23,280 nt of DNA from a virus. Numbering within the stretch: the first letter of the stretch is position 1; each line of letters opens with the position of its first letter. A model generated the notes under the pieces. It made no database searches. It was not told the DNA's origin and was given only the letters and a program-made list of their open reading frames with translations. Positions 8,664 through 17,368 of this stretch are shown here, in pieces. The position numbers were made by a program, and so were the translations under genes. The DNA is taken from positions 1 to 23,280 of the IMG/VR virus record IMGVR_UViG_3300031963_000952; one strand, 5' to 3'.

Positions 8664-10910
8664 TTAATCTAACCAATTTTCAGTACTAATCCATATACCA
8701 TTATCATCCCAGAAACCTGTTTCTAAAATCCAATTAAATTCATCATTAAAATTATACATAACTGACCACCAATTACCGTTAAAGAATGGTAAATATAAAC
8801 TAGAAGAAGCACCAGATGATAACTCAATAAATTTTAAAGTACCCCAAGTGTTATAAGGATCAGGTATTGAACCACTATATGATCCACTAATATAACCAGA
8901 TCCTGTATATTCTAAAGCTAATAATAAATCATTTTCTGGGGCATAAGCTATTATTTGATTATAAGCATTTGGATCAGTTGGTATACCAGTTGTTTTAAAT
9001 CTAAATTCTATACTAAAAGATGAAGTAATTTCATTAAATGAACCAGATCCAGAGCCTGAAGCTATAAGTAAAGGAACTTCAACATATCCTGAACTAGTAG
9101 TAAAATATTCATAGTTAAATTGATCAACAAAATTATCCCAATCATTAGTTAATCTAGTAATTTTACCTCCAAACTCATTTATTCTTAATATTGTCTCAGG
9201 AACACCATATATATTCAATAATAATTGTAATCCTTCAGGAGTACCTTTTTTCTTTAATAAAATAGGTAAATTATGATAAATTCTTTTATATATTTCTTTA
9301 TTAATATCATCTAAAGGTTCTAAAGCATTAGGACTAGAAGCTGTTATAACTGTATTTATATATTCTAAACCTGAACCTGATGGAACAGGTAAAGATCCGG
9401 TAATATTGGGTATATTTAAATTACTTCCAGATATTGTATAGCCTAATAAAGCAGAATACAAGTCTCCTGTAGAAAAATTATTTTGGTATATTTTTAATCC
9501 TAAATCTCTAATGGCTTGAGCTACTATATCTTTTGATATCCCAAAATCTAACCTATTATCAGCGTCAAATTTATTAGAAATATCTTTTAAATAAATCCAT
9601 ATATTATCAAAATGTTGCCCAACCATTTGAACAAATAATGAATAAGAATCATTTTCAGGATCATCTCTTAAATAATCAGGGACTGCATTTACTAAAGCAT
9701 CTTTATTTTCAGAATCAAAATATGATGCTGAAAATGACTGATTTTCTAGCCAAGTTAAAACTATAGAAGAAGTTGTTGGATAATTACTATATGGAGGGGT
9801 AGAGTTTAATTTAGGCCAAGCATAACTTTCAGAACTATAATATAAATAATATTCATATCCATCAAAATTAGTTATAATTTCATTTATTTTATCATTCCAA
9901 ATATTTTGACTAGCAGAAATATATGGGTTAGAGGTTAAAGGAGATATATTACTATTAGCAGTATATTGTTCTATTAAAGATAATTTATAATAAAAATTTT
10001 CTAATCTAGTTTGAGCTGAAGAGAAATGAATAAAGTCAGAATATTTTGAGTAATCAATACTTATTTCAATCCCTTTTTCAGCTAAAAGACTATTTATTTG
10101 ATATAATAAACTACTAGATCCAAAAGTAGAAATATTTTGTTGTAAAGAAGTTTGGTTATAATAAGGTGTTGAATTATTAATTTGATCTTGAATAGATAAA
10201 TTAAAATTAGGACCTTGTAAATAATTAAATTGATCTTCAAAATTAAAAACATTAGTAATTTCAATTTGATAAGCTATTGTTCTAGCTACTTGTTCAACAA
10301 CCCAACACTGAGTGTTATAAGTGAATTCGCTGGGTAAAGGTTCGTATAATTTAATTAAAACAGTTGGATCTCCAGGGTTAGTATTATCTAAAGCTATGTT
10401 TATAGCTATAATTCTAACATTATTACCAAAATTTAAATAAAAATCGATATACGATCTTTGAACAGAAGTATTTATTTGATTTTCAAACTCTTGAGTTAAA
10501 TTAACAATATCTTCATTAGGTATAGTAGTCGTATTTAATCTTAATTCAGTCCGATCAATACTTATTTCTTGAATATAAAAAGTTCTACTTGGAGATGAAT
10601 TTAATTTTAGTTTTAAAAAATTATAAACAGTATAATATTTTCCTCCGGTGTAAGAAAATGATTCTAAATCTTTTTGAGGATCAACAACAACATTATCATC
10701 AATAATTCTATAATTAGGAAATCCATATACATTTCCACTTAAAACTTTTTTATTTAAATCTAAAACAAAATATTCTATATAATCTTCATTTGGATTAAAA
10801 GTTGTTGTTGAAGTAAATGAAGAAAGTAAATCTCTATCAGCTACAGAATAATTTTGAGATTGAAAAAAAACAGGATCAACAGGTTTTATATTTACTATTT
10901 TTTCTTCCAT
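8664..10910 (-). CDS. virion structural protein with tail-protein core and truncated concanavalin-like C-terminus
   Basis: The 748-aa protein has a helical core with QMVGQHFDNIWIYLKDIS (about residues 428-445) and then LPILLKKKGTPEGLQLLL (548-565) and VPETILRINEFGG. Similar helical segments occur in phage tail and baseplate-periphery proteins that carry receptor-binding parts. From about residue 600 a concanavalin/LamG-like region starts (YVEVPLL, SFSIEFRFKT, NQIIAYAP, NWWSVMYNFNDE), but it stops after five or six strands. It ends in a short acidic, Trp-rich tail, GFWDDNGIWISTENWLD. The missing strands appear at the start of the next gene, 14 nt downstream. The protein starts 2 nt after the upstream 120-aa gene. 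The structural role is likely and the exact position in the tail is unknown. Confidence 0.72.
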   Translation of the reverse strand: MEEKIVNIKPVDPVFFQSQNYSVADRDLLSSFTSTTTFNPNEDYIEYFVLDLNKKVLSGNVYGFPNYRIIDDNVVVDPQKDLESFSYTGGKYYTVYNFLKLKLNSSPSRTFYIQEISIDRTELRLNTTTIPNEDIVNLTQEFENQINTSVQRSYIDFYLNFGNNVRIIAINIALDNTNPGDPTVLIKLYEPLPSEFTYNTQCWVVEQVARTIAYQIEITNVFNFEDQFNYLQGPNFNLSIQDQINNSTPYYNQTSLQQNISTFGSSSLLYQINSLLAEKGIEISIDYSKYSDFIHFSSAQTRLENFYYKLSLIEQYTANSNISPLTSNPYISASQNIWNDKINEIITNFDGYEYYLYYSSESYAWPKLNSTPPYSNYPTTSSIVLTWLENQSFSASYFDSENKDALVNAVPDYLRDDPENDSYSLFVQMVGQHFDNIWIYLKDISNKFDADNRLDFGISKDIVAQAIRDLGLKIYQNNFSTGDLYSALLGYTISGSNLNIPNITGSLPVPSGSGLEYINTVITASSPNALEPLDDINKEIYKRIYHNLPILLKKKGTPEGLQLLLNIYGVPETILRINEFGGKITRLTNDWDNFVDQFNYEYFTTSSGYVEVPLLIASGSGSGSFNEITSSFSIEFRFKTTGIPTDPNAYNQIIAYAPENDLLLALEYTGSGYISGSYSGSIPDPYNTWGTLKFIELSSGASSSLYLPFFNGNWWSVMYNFNDEFNWILETGFWDDNGIWISTENWLD

Positions 10911-10912
10911 TA

Positions 10913-11275
10913 TTATCTAGATCCAGATATTTGTAATTCAACTAATTGTTGGTTAAGTTCTAAATTTTGCTGTTGCAATAAATTAATTTCATCAATTAAA
11001 GCTTGAATTTCATCATTTGTTAAAATTGAACCAACATATTCTGTACTACGTTTGATAAGATACTCATGAGAATTAACTTCACCTAATTTAGGAATTCTAA
11101 AAAACAAATCATCATAACTACTAAAAAATTCTTCTATGTCAAAATTTTGTTGTTCAGAAGTAGGTGTAGTTTCTCTTAAAATAGTAGTATTAGCTAATTG
11201 AGAAAATTTATTATCTATAACTTTTTCATATTGATTTTTATCATATGAAGTTTTAATCAAATTTACTTTTTCCAT
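10913..11275 (-). CDS. small coiled-coil virion-associated protein
   Basis: The 120-aa protein has an N-terminal half with RETTPTSEQQNFDIEEFF and a middle motif FRIPKLGEVNSHEYLIKRS. The C-terminal half runs NDEIQALIDEINLLQQQNLE with heptad-spaced Leu and Ile, a clear coiled coil that may drive oligomerisation. It lies 3 nt from the upstream 366-aa gene and 2 nt from the downstream 748-aa gene, so it is made with the tail proteins. No enzymatic motif is present. An assembly adaptor or a minor structural role is the likeliest reading. I do not recognise a named family. Confidence 0.65.
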   Translation of the reverse strand: MEKVNLIKTSYDKNQYEKVIDNKFSQLANTTILRETTPTSEQQNFDIEEFFSSYDDLFFRIPKLGEVNSHEYLIKRSTEYVGSILTNDEIQALIDEINLLQQQNLELNQQLVELQISGSR

Positions 11276-11278
11276 ATT

Positions 11279-12379
11279 TTATCCATTAATTATTTTAAAG
11301 TAATAATTATTATCTAAAACTAAAGTAGTTCCATTAACTGTGGTTTTAATTAGAATTTTGTAGTATCTTTCTGATTGTAAACCACTCATATATAATGTAA
11401 AATAACTACTTATTTCATCTTGAGATAATTGAGTATAAGTAGAATCAAAATCAATAACAAATTCATTTGTATCTAAATCTTTAATAGCATAAGAAGAAGA
11501 TACAGGTAAATAATAATTTTGAATATAATATGAAGATGTTGAAAAAGTTCTAGCAGGATATTCAGGTCTTGAATATACTCTAAATTTTTGAATACTGTCT
11601 AAATAAAAAGTCCCAGGATTATCTCCTATTGTTACTACAAATGGATTAATGTTAATAGTAGGTAAAGAACTAGTAATAAAAGTAGCATCAGTCCATCTAA
11701 ATTCTAGACAGGGAGGATATATTGTATGAGTATCAACTGAAAAGTATTTTATTTTAGGTTGAAGATCTTCACTATCAATAAATTCTTGTTGTTGTTTTAC
11801 AATAAACCCATTATTATCTATAGAAGCACTATTCCAAGCATTTACTATATTAGTTACATCAATATTTAAATCTTTATCCGAATAATAACTAAAAGTTTGA
11901 GATCCTGAGTACGTATTATACCATGTTCCTCCTCCTATATTAGCTGGAGAAGTATATGAACTAGTGACATTAGGAGGTAAACTACCTGATATCCATTTAG
12001 TTCCTCCTTGGTAGTCTCTCCAAATCCAACTAGTACCATTTGTTACTTCAGGTAAATATCCAAATCTACCTGTACCCATGTTCCAGGGTTGATATATAGG
12101 ATATATTTCTAAAGTAGTGTTATAATTTAAAGCTGTTACATTAGCTGTAAAGCATCTTAAATTTGATTGCCATTGTACTCCAGCTATTTTATTATTAATA
12201 ATGTCAGATATTTCATCTGAGGAAAATTGAATTAGGAATCTACTAGCTTGAGGAGCGGGTTTAATAAAAGCTCCTACTTCAAGAGAAGCTTCTATAATTT
12301 CATCCAATCCAGTATTTCTTTCTAAATATAAAGAATATAATGTAGTGTCTTGAGTTGGAAATATTTTATATATAGCCAT
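11279..12379 (-). CDS. virion structural protein with DNRLRE-like beta domain
   Basis: The 366-aa protein starts with YKIFPTQDTTLYS and contains NTGLDEIIEASLEVG. Later it has LNIDVTNIVNAWNSASIDNN followed by GFIVKQQQEF. This order (exposed strand with DTTLYS, then IDVTNIVNAW, then GFIVK) recalls DNRLRE-type beta domains found on surface and extracellular proteins, although the match is by eye only. The C-terminal third (YSRPEYPARTFSTS to NYYFKI) is again beta-rich and may be a second small domain. It is the first gene after the gp6-like protein, which suggests a baseplate-periphery or fibre-attachment role. A degenerate TATAAT-containing motif (CCTTTATAAT) lies 9 nt before the start codon. 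Confidence 0.65.
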   Translation of the reverse strand: MAIYKIFPTQDTTLYSLYLERNTGLDEIIEASLEVGAFIKPAPQASRFLIQFSSDEISDIINNKIAGVQWQSNLRCFTANVTALNYNTTLEIYPIYQPWNMGTGRFGYLPEVTNGTSWIWRDYQGGTKWISGSLPPNVTSSYTSPANIGGGTWYNTYSGSQTFSYYSDKDLNIDVTNIVNAWNSASIDNNGFIVKQQQEFIDSEDLQPKIKYFSVDTHTIYPPCLEFRWTDATFITSSLPTININPFVVTIGDNPGTFYLDSIQKFRVYSRPEYPARTFSTSSYYIQNYYLPVSSSYAIKDLDTNEFVIDFDSTYTQLSQDEISSYFTLYMSGLQSERYYKILIKTTVNGTTLVLDNNYYFKIING

Positions 12380-12389
12380 TTTTATATTA

Positions 12390-14243
12390 TTATAAAGGTA
12401 CTACTCTACCTTGAATATCAACACTAGGATATTTAACTTCAAATACCATAGGATCTAGTGAAGGATAAATTACATTATTTTTTGTAGCTCCAGAAATATC
12501 ATAAGCCCATTGTGAATATCCTAAATATTCTCCTACTTTATTTACAACATTTATATTTTTAACTGTTTGTACACCTTCAATTTTGTCTAAAAGAATATAT
12601 ATTTCTCTTAATATAATAGGTTGATTAATCTGCCATTTACTAGTAACAAAATATGATTGAATAGCACTTATACAATCATTTAAAACAGAATTATTACTAA
12701 AATTAGGTAATACTATAATATCAAAGTTTATTCCTATATTAATTATAAAAGCATCTTTAATACTAATAGTATCATTTATCATTCTATATTGTGATAAATA
12801 AGTAACTAAATTTTGTTTTAAAGCTGGAGAAGCATAATTTAGGTTTCCATTTATATCGTATGCTAATATATATAGATCTAAAATTCCTGGGGCGGTCCCA
12901 GGCATCATGTTTTGAATTTTAGCTGGTTCAACATATGCTTTAGCTATGTCTCCATATTTAGACGGCAGACTTAAAGTTCTAGCTAAATAGTCATCTTGGG
13001 TTACATTTCGTAATTGGGAAGAAAAATTAACTAAAGAATTTTGTCTAATTTCTTCAATTGTATCACCACTTCCACCACCTGACGCGGCATTAGGATTATT
13101 TACAGCTAAAGAATTAAAAACATTTTGAGCTAAAGCTCCATTTAATCCTATATTTAAAAATCTTGAAGTACCTATAAGTTTATTTAAAGTATTAGAGGAT
13201 ACATTAGCAGTTACTCCTCCCCCAGATAGGTATCTAAAACTTAAAGTTGTATTAGAAGGAGCTATTCCATAGGTATCTGTAAAAAGAAAATTTGAAGGAG
13301 AAAAAGCAGTTGTTAATTTAGATTGTTCAAATAATAATCCTATACCAACATTATCAGGATTAGGTATTATTACTTCATCAACATCATTTGTTGTCCCTGC
13401 TCCAAATTGAATTCTTAAAGTATTAGAGTTTCTTAATCTAGTAGTAAATCTTCTTTGTATTTTCTTTAATTTTAATAAATAAGGAGTATCATTATATTGA
13501 GATAAATTAGGATCATTAAAAGATGTATTCTTAATTGAATCATATATCATTTCTTGACCCAAATGATCTACTTCATACCATTGATTTCCATCACCATCAA
13601 TACAATCTAAAATTCCAATAAAACTATTAATGTTAAATTCTATAGTTTTAAATTTTTCAGGACTACCAAATGAATAATTAATAGTATTAATATTAGCGGA
13701 TATTGCTCTGCGAGTTTTTTTCAGTAAATAAAAAACAGGTTCATTAGTAATACTAGATACTTCTAAAACAGATATAGTAGTAGGATCTAATGAACTTGAT
13801 GTTGAAAAATCTACAGCATCTGTTACTAAAAATGATATACCTGTATTGCTGACAATTGTTGAGTTAGATTCAATAAATATACTATAATTAAAATCAGGTA
13901 CATATGTTGATCCAGATATTTTAGATGGAATTTTTTGATAAAAATCTACATCTACAGTCGCTACCCCAGTTACATTTGGTTTATAACCAAACATATATGC
14001 TAGTTCAAATAAATTATTTGATTGTCTAGCATATTGTAAATAACTTTCTTGGATTTGATTATCTAAATAGAATGATAAAACATCTCCAACATATGCTGCC
14101 ATTTCAATAAACATCATACCTGGAGAGGCAGGACTAAAATCATTATATGTTGTTGGAAAGTAAGTTTTAGTATAATCTATTAAACTAGCTCTAAATTCAC
14201 TAAAATCTTTATTTATGTATTTTATATTTTTATTAACTGCCAT
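12390..14243 (-). CDS. baseplate wedge protein, T4 gp6-like (baseplate J family)
   Basis: The 617-aa protein is close in length to T4 gp6 (660 aa) and has its diagnostic N-terminus: NKDFSEFRASLIDYTKTYFP, then NDFSPASPGMMFIEMAAYVG and DVLSFYLDNQIQESYLQYAR, then ELAYMFGYKPNVTG. Further on it has GGGSGDTIEEIRQNS and DYLARTLSLPSKYGDIAKAY, the usual core segment of the baseplate-J/gp6 family. In T4, gp6 dimers form the continuous ring that joins the six wedges and controls sheath contraction. This protein therefore marks the phage as having a contractile tail. The start overlaps the gp25 stop by one base (TAATG), and gp25 is its wedge partner in T4. I am confident of this assignment. Confidence 0.92.
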   Translation of the reverse strand: MAVNKNIKYINKDFSEFRASLIDYTKTYFPTTYNDFSPASPGMMFIEMAAYVGDVLSFYLDNQIQESYLQYARQSNNLFELAYMFGYKPNVTGVATVDVDFYQKIPSKISGSTYVPDFNYSIFIESNSTIVSNTGISFLVTDAVDFSTSSSLDPTTISVLEVSSITNEPVFYLLKKTRRAISANINTINYSFGSPEKFKTIEFNINSFIGILDCIDGDGNQWYEVDHLGQEMIYDSIKNTSFNDPNLSQYNDTPYLLKLKKIQRRFTTRLRNSNTLRIQFGAGTTNDVDEVIIPNPDNVGIGLLFEQSKLTTAFSPSNFLFTDTYGIAPSNTTLSFRYLSGGGVTANVSSNTLNKLIGTSRFLNIGLNGALAQNVFNSLAVNNPNAASGGGSGDTIEEIRQNSLVNFSSQLRNVTQDDYLARTLSLPSKYGDIAKAYVEPAKIQNMMPGTAPGILDLYILAYDINGNLNYASPALKQNLVTYLSQYRMINDTISIKDAFIINIGINFDIIVLPNFSNNSVLNDCISAIQSYFVTSKWQINQPIILREIYILLDKIEGVQTVKNINVVNKVGEYLGYSQWAYDISGATKNNVIYPSLDPMVFEVKYPSVDIQGRVVPL

Positions 14244-14650
14244 TATTCAAAAGTTATTGATACTTGATCTGTTATACCTGTGTCTTTTATACTATAAAAT
14301 AATTGAACAGTTATAGCATTATTATCTGGGTCTTGTATTATATCTAAATTACTTACAATAACGTTTGAAAAATATGCTTGAATGTAACGTTCTATATTAT
14401 TTTCAAGATTTGATATTGAACCAGCGGTTATTTGTTCATATAGAAATGCTCTTAAATTAGCCCCAAAATTAACATTAAGATATCTTTCATTTCTATTAGT
14501 TAGAAAAAAATTTAATAAATTATTTCTGATAGCATCTTTTGTAGTATACGTTGAAAAAAATACACCTGGGGCATTAAAAGGGATAGATATACCAACAGCA
14601 GTACTAGGTCTTTGATCTATAGGAAATATTTTTTTAGCTCCAAATGCCAT
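14243..14650 (-). CDS. baseplate wedge protein, T4 gp25-like
   Basis: At 135 aa this matches T4 gp25 (132 aa) and the gpW/gp25 family in size. The key segment is NERYLNVNFGANLRAFLYEQ, which corresponds to the family core in which a conserved Glu-Pro-Arg-like turn is followed by FG-x2-L and a helix. The N-terminus (FPIDQRPSTAVGISIPF) and the C-terminal strands (NAITVQLFYSIKD) also fit. The protein forms part of the inner baseplate and is the point from which sheath assembly starts. It is flanked by one-base TAATG overlaps on both sides, so the 117-aa, gp25 and gp6 genes are probably coupled in translation. This is one of the firmest assignments in the window. Confidence 0.9.
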   Translation of the reverse strand: MAFGAKKIFPIDQRPSTAVGISIPFNAPGVFFSTYTTKDAIRNNLLNFFLTNRNERYLNVNFGANLRAFLYEQITAGSISNLENNIERYIQAYFSNVIVSNLDIIQDPDNNAITVQLFYSIKDTGITDQVSITFE

Positions 14651-15003
14651 TATTTTTTAATTAAATTCATTATTTGATCTAAACCTAATTGTCCATCAGG
14701 TAAAGAACTACCTTCAGACATGGTATTTATAGGTCCATTAACTTTAAAATCTCCACTAAATCCTGATTTAGGTCCTTGAGACATATCATTTAAAATATCC
14801 ATATATGCCTTTTTAGTATCTATTGGACTTTTAGGAACATTTTGAGAGGTAAAAGATATAGTTTTATTATCTGAAGGAATATATGATTCTTTAATAGGTT
14901 GTTTACCTGATTTAAAGGCTTCAAATAGAATGTCTTTTAATTCTTCATTTATTGCTTCTTTTACTGCCTCTTTAATGAGATTTTTTAAAATATCAGTTTT
15001 CAT
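14650..15003 (-). CDS. small protein with N-terminal amphipathic helix, in baseplate operon
   Basis: The 117-aa protein starts with a charged amphipathic helix, ILKNLIKEAVKEAINEEL followed by KDILFEAF. The remainder is polar, Gly/Ser/Pro-rich and probably disordered (QGPKSGFSGDFKVNGPI), with a short terminal helix LDQIMNLIKK. The N-terminal helix resembles that of the 143-aa protein at the right of the window. I recall the same kind of opening on many small proteins of T4-like marine phages. The sequence LFE at residues 27-29 fits the L-x-E cleavage rule of T4-type prohead proteases, which would be meaningful only if the protein is packaged. A TATTTATAAT motif lies 2 nt before the ATG and the stop overlaps the gp25 start. 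The function is unknown. Confidence 0.6.
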   Translation of the reverse strand: MKTDILKNLIKEAVKEAINEELKDILFEAFKSGKQPIKESYIPSDNKTISFTSQNVPKSPIDTKKAYMDILNDMSQGPKSGFSGDFKVNGPINTMSEGSSLPDGQLGLDQIMNLIKK

Positions 15004-15005
15004 CT

Positions 15006-15015
15006 ATTATAAATA
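15006..15015 (-). promoter_or_regulatory. late-promoter-like motif TATTTATAAT (site 3)
   Basis: Exact copy ending 2 nt before the ATG of the 117-aa gene, in the 17-nt gap after the 270-aa gene. The close spacing raises the same question as at site 2: promoter for downstream genes or initiation context. Confidence 0.4.
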
Positions 15016-15020
15016 TTATA

Positions 15021-15833
15021 TTAATAAGCTTTTAAATCACTTTTATTAATTATTAATTTAAGTTCTTCTATCAATATTTGAGAAGTTGTAGTAAATGATA
15101 AAGGAGTTTTTAATAAAACTATTCCACTAGGATTTTTTGCTACAGCTTGTCTCCTATTTACTGTGGGAGAGTATGGTTCTTCAACTATTTCTAATATAAA
15201 TCCTTTATATATTTGAGTATTAGTATTAGGTATAAGAGTTTGATTATAATCATTAATAGCTTTAGTTAAATTTTCATTTTTTTCTGGGGGCGGTGTGCCT
15301 AAACATTTTTGTAAATATTGATCTATAATTTCAATTATTTTTGTTACTTTAGCTAAAATCTCATTAGCAAAATCTAATGCTAACGAAATAGTTGATATAG
15401 CTACTTGAGCTACAGCTATTTTAGGTTTTAAAAATTCTTCTACATCTTTTAAAGTATTTAATCCAGATATTACTGCTCCTGGGGGAGAAGCAGGAGGAGG
15501 AATAAGAGCTATAGCCGCGTTTGTAGTTTTTCTAAGAGTGGAAACTGTAGCTAATGTTGCTGATGTAGTTGTAACTATTGTATTTAATGTGCCTATTGGT
15601 TTACTTAATTTAACAAAAAGATCAGCTGTCGAATTAACTTTACCATATATGTTATTTCTAATTTCAGATATTTGATTAAGTCTTTCAGTTGGTAAACAAG
15701 AACTAGGTATAGTAGGTGTATTTATATTTTGTATGCCTATTTCACTAATTAATTGAGCTAAAGTAGGAGTCAAAGAAGTAATTAGTTCTTGAGCTTTTTT
15801 AGTTATTAATTGAGCTACTGTATTATTTGCCAT
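15021..15833 (-). CDS. virion structural protein in baseplate cluster
   Basis: The 270-aa protein is mostly helical in its first two thirds (LITKKAQELITSL, EIRNNIYGKVNSTADLFVKL, ISTISLALDFANEILAKVTK) with a proline-rich break, IPPPASPPGAV. The C-terminal part is a compact beta segment: YKGFILEIVEEPYSP, RRQAVAKNPSGIVLLKT, PLSFTTTSQILIEELKL. From memory this C-terminal block occurs in structural proteins encoded next to gp5- and gp25-like genes in marine myoviruses. No signal peptide is present, and the hydrophobic helices look like buried core and not like membrane spans. It lies 3 nt after the 72-aa gene. A role in the baseplate hub or in wedge assembly is inferred from position alone. Confidence 0.65.
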   Translation of the reverse strand: MANNTVAQLITKKAQELITSLTPTLAQLISEIGIQNINTPTIPSSCLPTERLNQISEIRNNIYGKVNSTADLFVKLSKPIGTLNTIVTTTSATLATVSTLRKTTNAAIALIPPPASPPGAVISGLNTLKDVEEFLKPKIAVAQVAISTISLALDFANEILAKVTKIIEIIDQYLQKCLGTPPPEKNENLTKAINDYNQTLIPNTNTQIYKGFILEIVEEPYSPTVNRRQAVAKNPSGIVLLKTPLSFTTTSQILIEELKLIINKSDLKAY

Positions 15834-15836
15834 TAT

Positions 15837-16055
15837 TTATTTAATAATATTTCGTACTAAATCCGAACCAAGTTTATATATTTCTTTAGTTTTAATATTT
15901 TTTAAAGTTATCTGATTAATTTGTTCTGGTGATAAAGAAGGAGTTGTTATATATTTTGAGGCAAAACCAATTGTTCTATTAACTAGATTTTCTTGTATTA
16001 ATTGAGGATCTATATTTTCATTTATATTAGTTATACTCCCTGTTATATTGATCAT
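15837..16055 (-). CDS. small baseplate-cluster protein, start set by ATGA overlap
   Basis: I place the start at the ATG at 16055-16053 (MINITGSITN), giving 72 aa. This ATG shares two bases with the TGA of the spike gene (ATGA), the same coupling seen at other junctions in this block. An ATG 33 nt further upstream is in frame but would overlap the spike gene by 37 nt. The protein contains DPQLIQENLVNRTIGFASKY, LSPEQINQITLKN and a final YKLGSDLVRNIIK. It is short, mixed helix and strand, with no known motif. T4-type clusters often have a small hub-associated gene beside the spike, so a hub role is possible. I do not recognise the family. Confidence 0.55.
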   Translation of the reverse strand: MINITGSITNINENIDPQLIQENLVNRTIGFASKYITTPSLSPEQINQITLKNIKTKEIYKLGSDLVRNIIK

Positions 16056-17368
16056 AATGTAAAATTTCGTTTTGATGTTATAGTACAAGTTTCATTACTG
16101 TATCCTAATTGTTTTTCTAAACTTTCTAAACATACAAGAGCTTTAGTAGCTTCAAAACTAGCAGTAGGAAAAAATACAGGTTGACCAGGTCCAGTTACAG
16201 GTGTAGATGTTAAATTTTGAAGAGTAGATGTTATTTCTTTAACAGCATAAATTAAATCTCTTAATAGTTGAGTTGTAGTATTACCTAATAATAATGGTTC
16301 AGTAGCTAAAGCTTCATTACCTAAAAATATTTTATCTGCTTGAGTAACAAATTTTTTAGTATCTATATTAACAGATTCTTTAGAATTTAAATTAATAGAT
16401 TTAGCTGAGCTTAATAAGATATGATCAGATTTAGTATTAAATACTAATCGTCCAGAATTTATAAGTATTTGTTGTCCTGCAAATTGATTAGTAGCTGTGG
16501 GGGGAGTACTTGAATTCTTATAACTAGTATAATCTGTACTAGATGCTTGTAAATTTATTTTTTGAGTACTAGATAAATAAATAGAAGATTCATCTTTATT
16601 TATATCTTCAACAATAGGTATTGCTGCTTCCTTTGAAATGTCTTCTCCAGTATCTGGATCAATTATAGGTAGACCTTGTCCATTCCTTATTATTATTACT
16701 GGGTCTCCGTTTTTGCTAGTAGCATCATCAGACCAATCATTAGGGGTACCTTTAACGGTACTTCCAAATCTAATAGAACTACCCCATCTACTTTCAACTA
16801 TTAAATCTCCTTCAAATGGTCGAATTGGATGTACATTATCTTTTTCAACAAATGTATCTCCAAGTTTAATTTCTCGTGGTTCAGAAGAAACAATAGCTGT
16901 ACTTCCTGCTTCTATCATATCAAAAGATTTTTGTTGAGATGATGGAGCGACATTAGGATTGCCTGGGAAAGCGTTATGATGTGGGTGATTCCATATATTA
17001 ACTCCTCCTACATAATAATTTCTTACTTTATTATTATCTTTATTTAAATCCCCAGGTAATGGAAGTAAATAAACTATTTCATCTATTGTAGGGTATTGTT
17101 TTACTCCAACATAATTAGGGTATGCAGGTAAAGAAGAAACATTTTGAGGACCTTTTACAGGGGTGTAAAATATTGCTCCTAGACCTGTCCATCCTCCTAC
17201 TTCTTCAAATTTAGGATGAGAATCGTCTAATACAATTTGTTTAACTCTAACAGCTATAAAAAGATCTTCTTGATCTAAAGCCATTTTATTAATAGCATTA
17301 GATAAACCCGTTACTGTTGAATTAAGATTACTATTTAATCCACTAAAACCATAATTTGTTCTAGCCAT
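16052..17368 (-). CDS. baseplate central spike protein (gp5/VgrG-like), without lysozyme domain
   Basis: The 438-aa protein has an OB-like N-terminal part (residues about 35-105: DLFIAVRVKQIVLDDSHPKF, GLGAIFYTPV, IDEIVYLLPLPGD). NIWNHPHHNAFPG (124-136) and FEGDLIVESRWGSSIRFGST (185-204) follow, the latter typical of spike proteins. From about residue 262 a repetitive stretch of alternating hydrophobics (ISLNS-like repeats: HILLSSAKSINLNSKESVNI) predicts a triple-stranded beta-helix needle. In T4 the equivalent gp5 also carries a lysozyme domain between the OB fold and the helix. None is visible here, so cell-wall digestion during entry would need another protein. The gene overlaps the 118-aa gene by 8 nt and the 72-aa gene by 4 nt. 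Family confidence is good. Confidence 0.82.
   Translation of the reverse strand: MARTNYGFSGLNSNLNSTVTGLSNAINKMALDQEDLFIAVRVKQIVLDDSHPKFEEVGGWTGLGAIFYTPVKGPQNVSSLPAYPNYVGVKQYPTIDEIVYLLPLPGDLNKDNNKVRNYYVGGVNIWNHPHHNAFPGNPNVAPSSQQKSFDMIEAGSTAIVSSEPREIKLGDTFVEKDNVHPIRPFEGDLIVESRWGSSIRFGSTVKGTPNDWSDDATSKNGDPVIIIRNGQGLPIIDPDTGEDISKEAAIPIVEDINKDESSIYLSSTQKINLQASSTDYTSYKNSSTPPTATNQFAGQQILINSGRLVFNTKSDHILLSSAKSINLNSKESVNIDTKKFVTQADKIFLGNEALATEPLLLGNTTTQLLRDLIYAVKEITSTLQNLTSTPVTGPGQPVFFPTASFEATKALVCLESLEKQLGYSNETCTITSKRNFTL

Noticed and set aside
16638-16937. Plus-strand frames at 16002-16184 and 16638-16937
   Set aside because: Both are antisense to the spike and hub genes and encode no recognisable protein.
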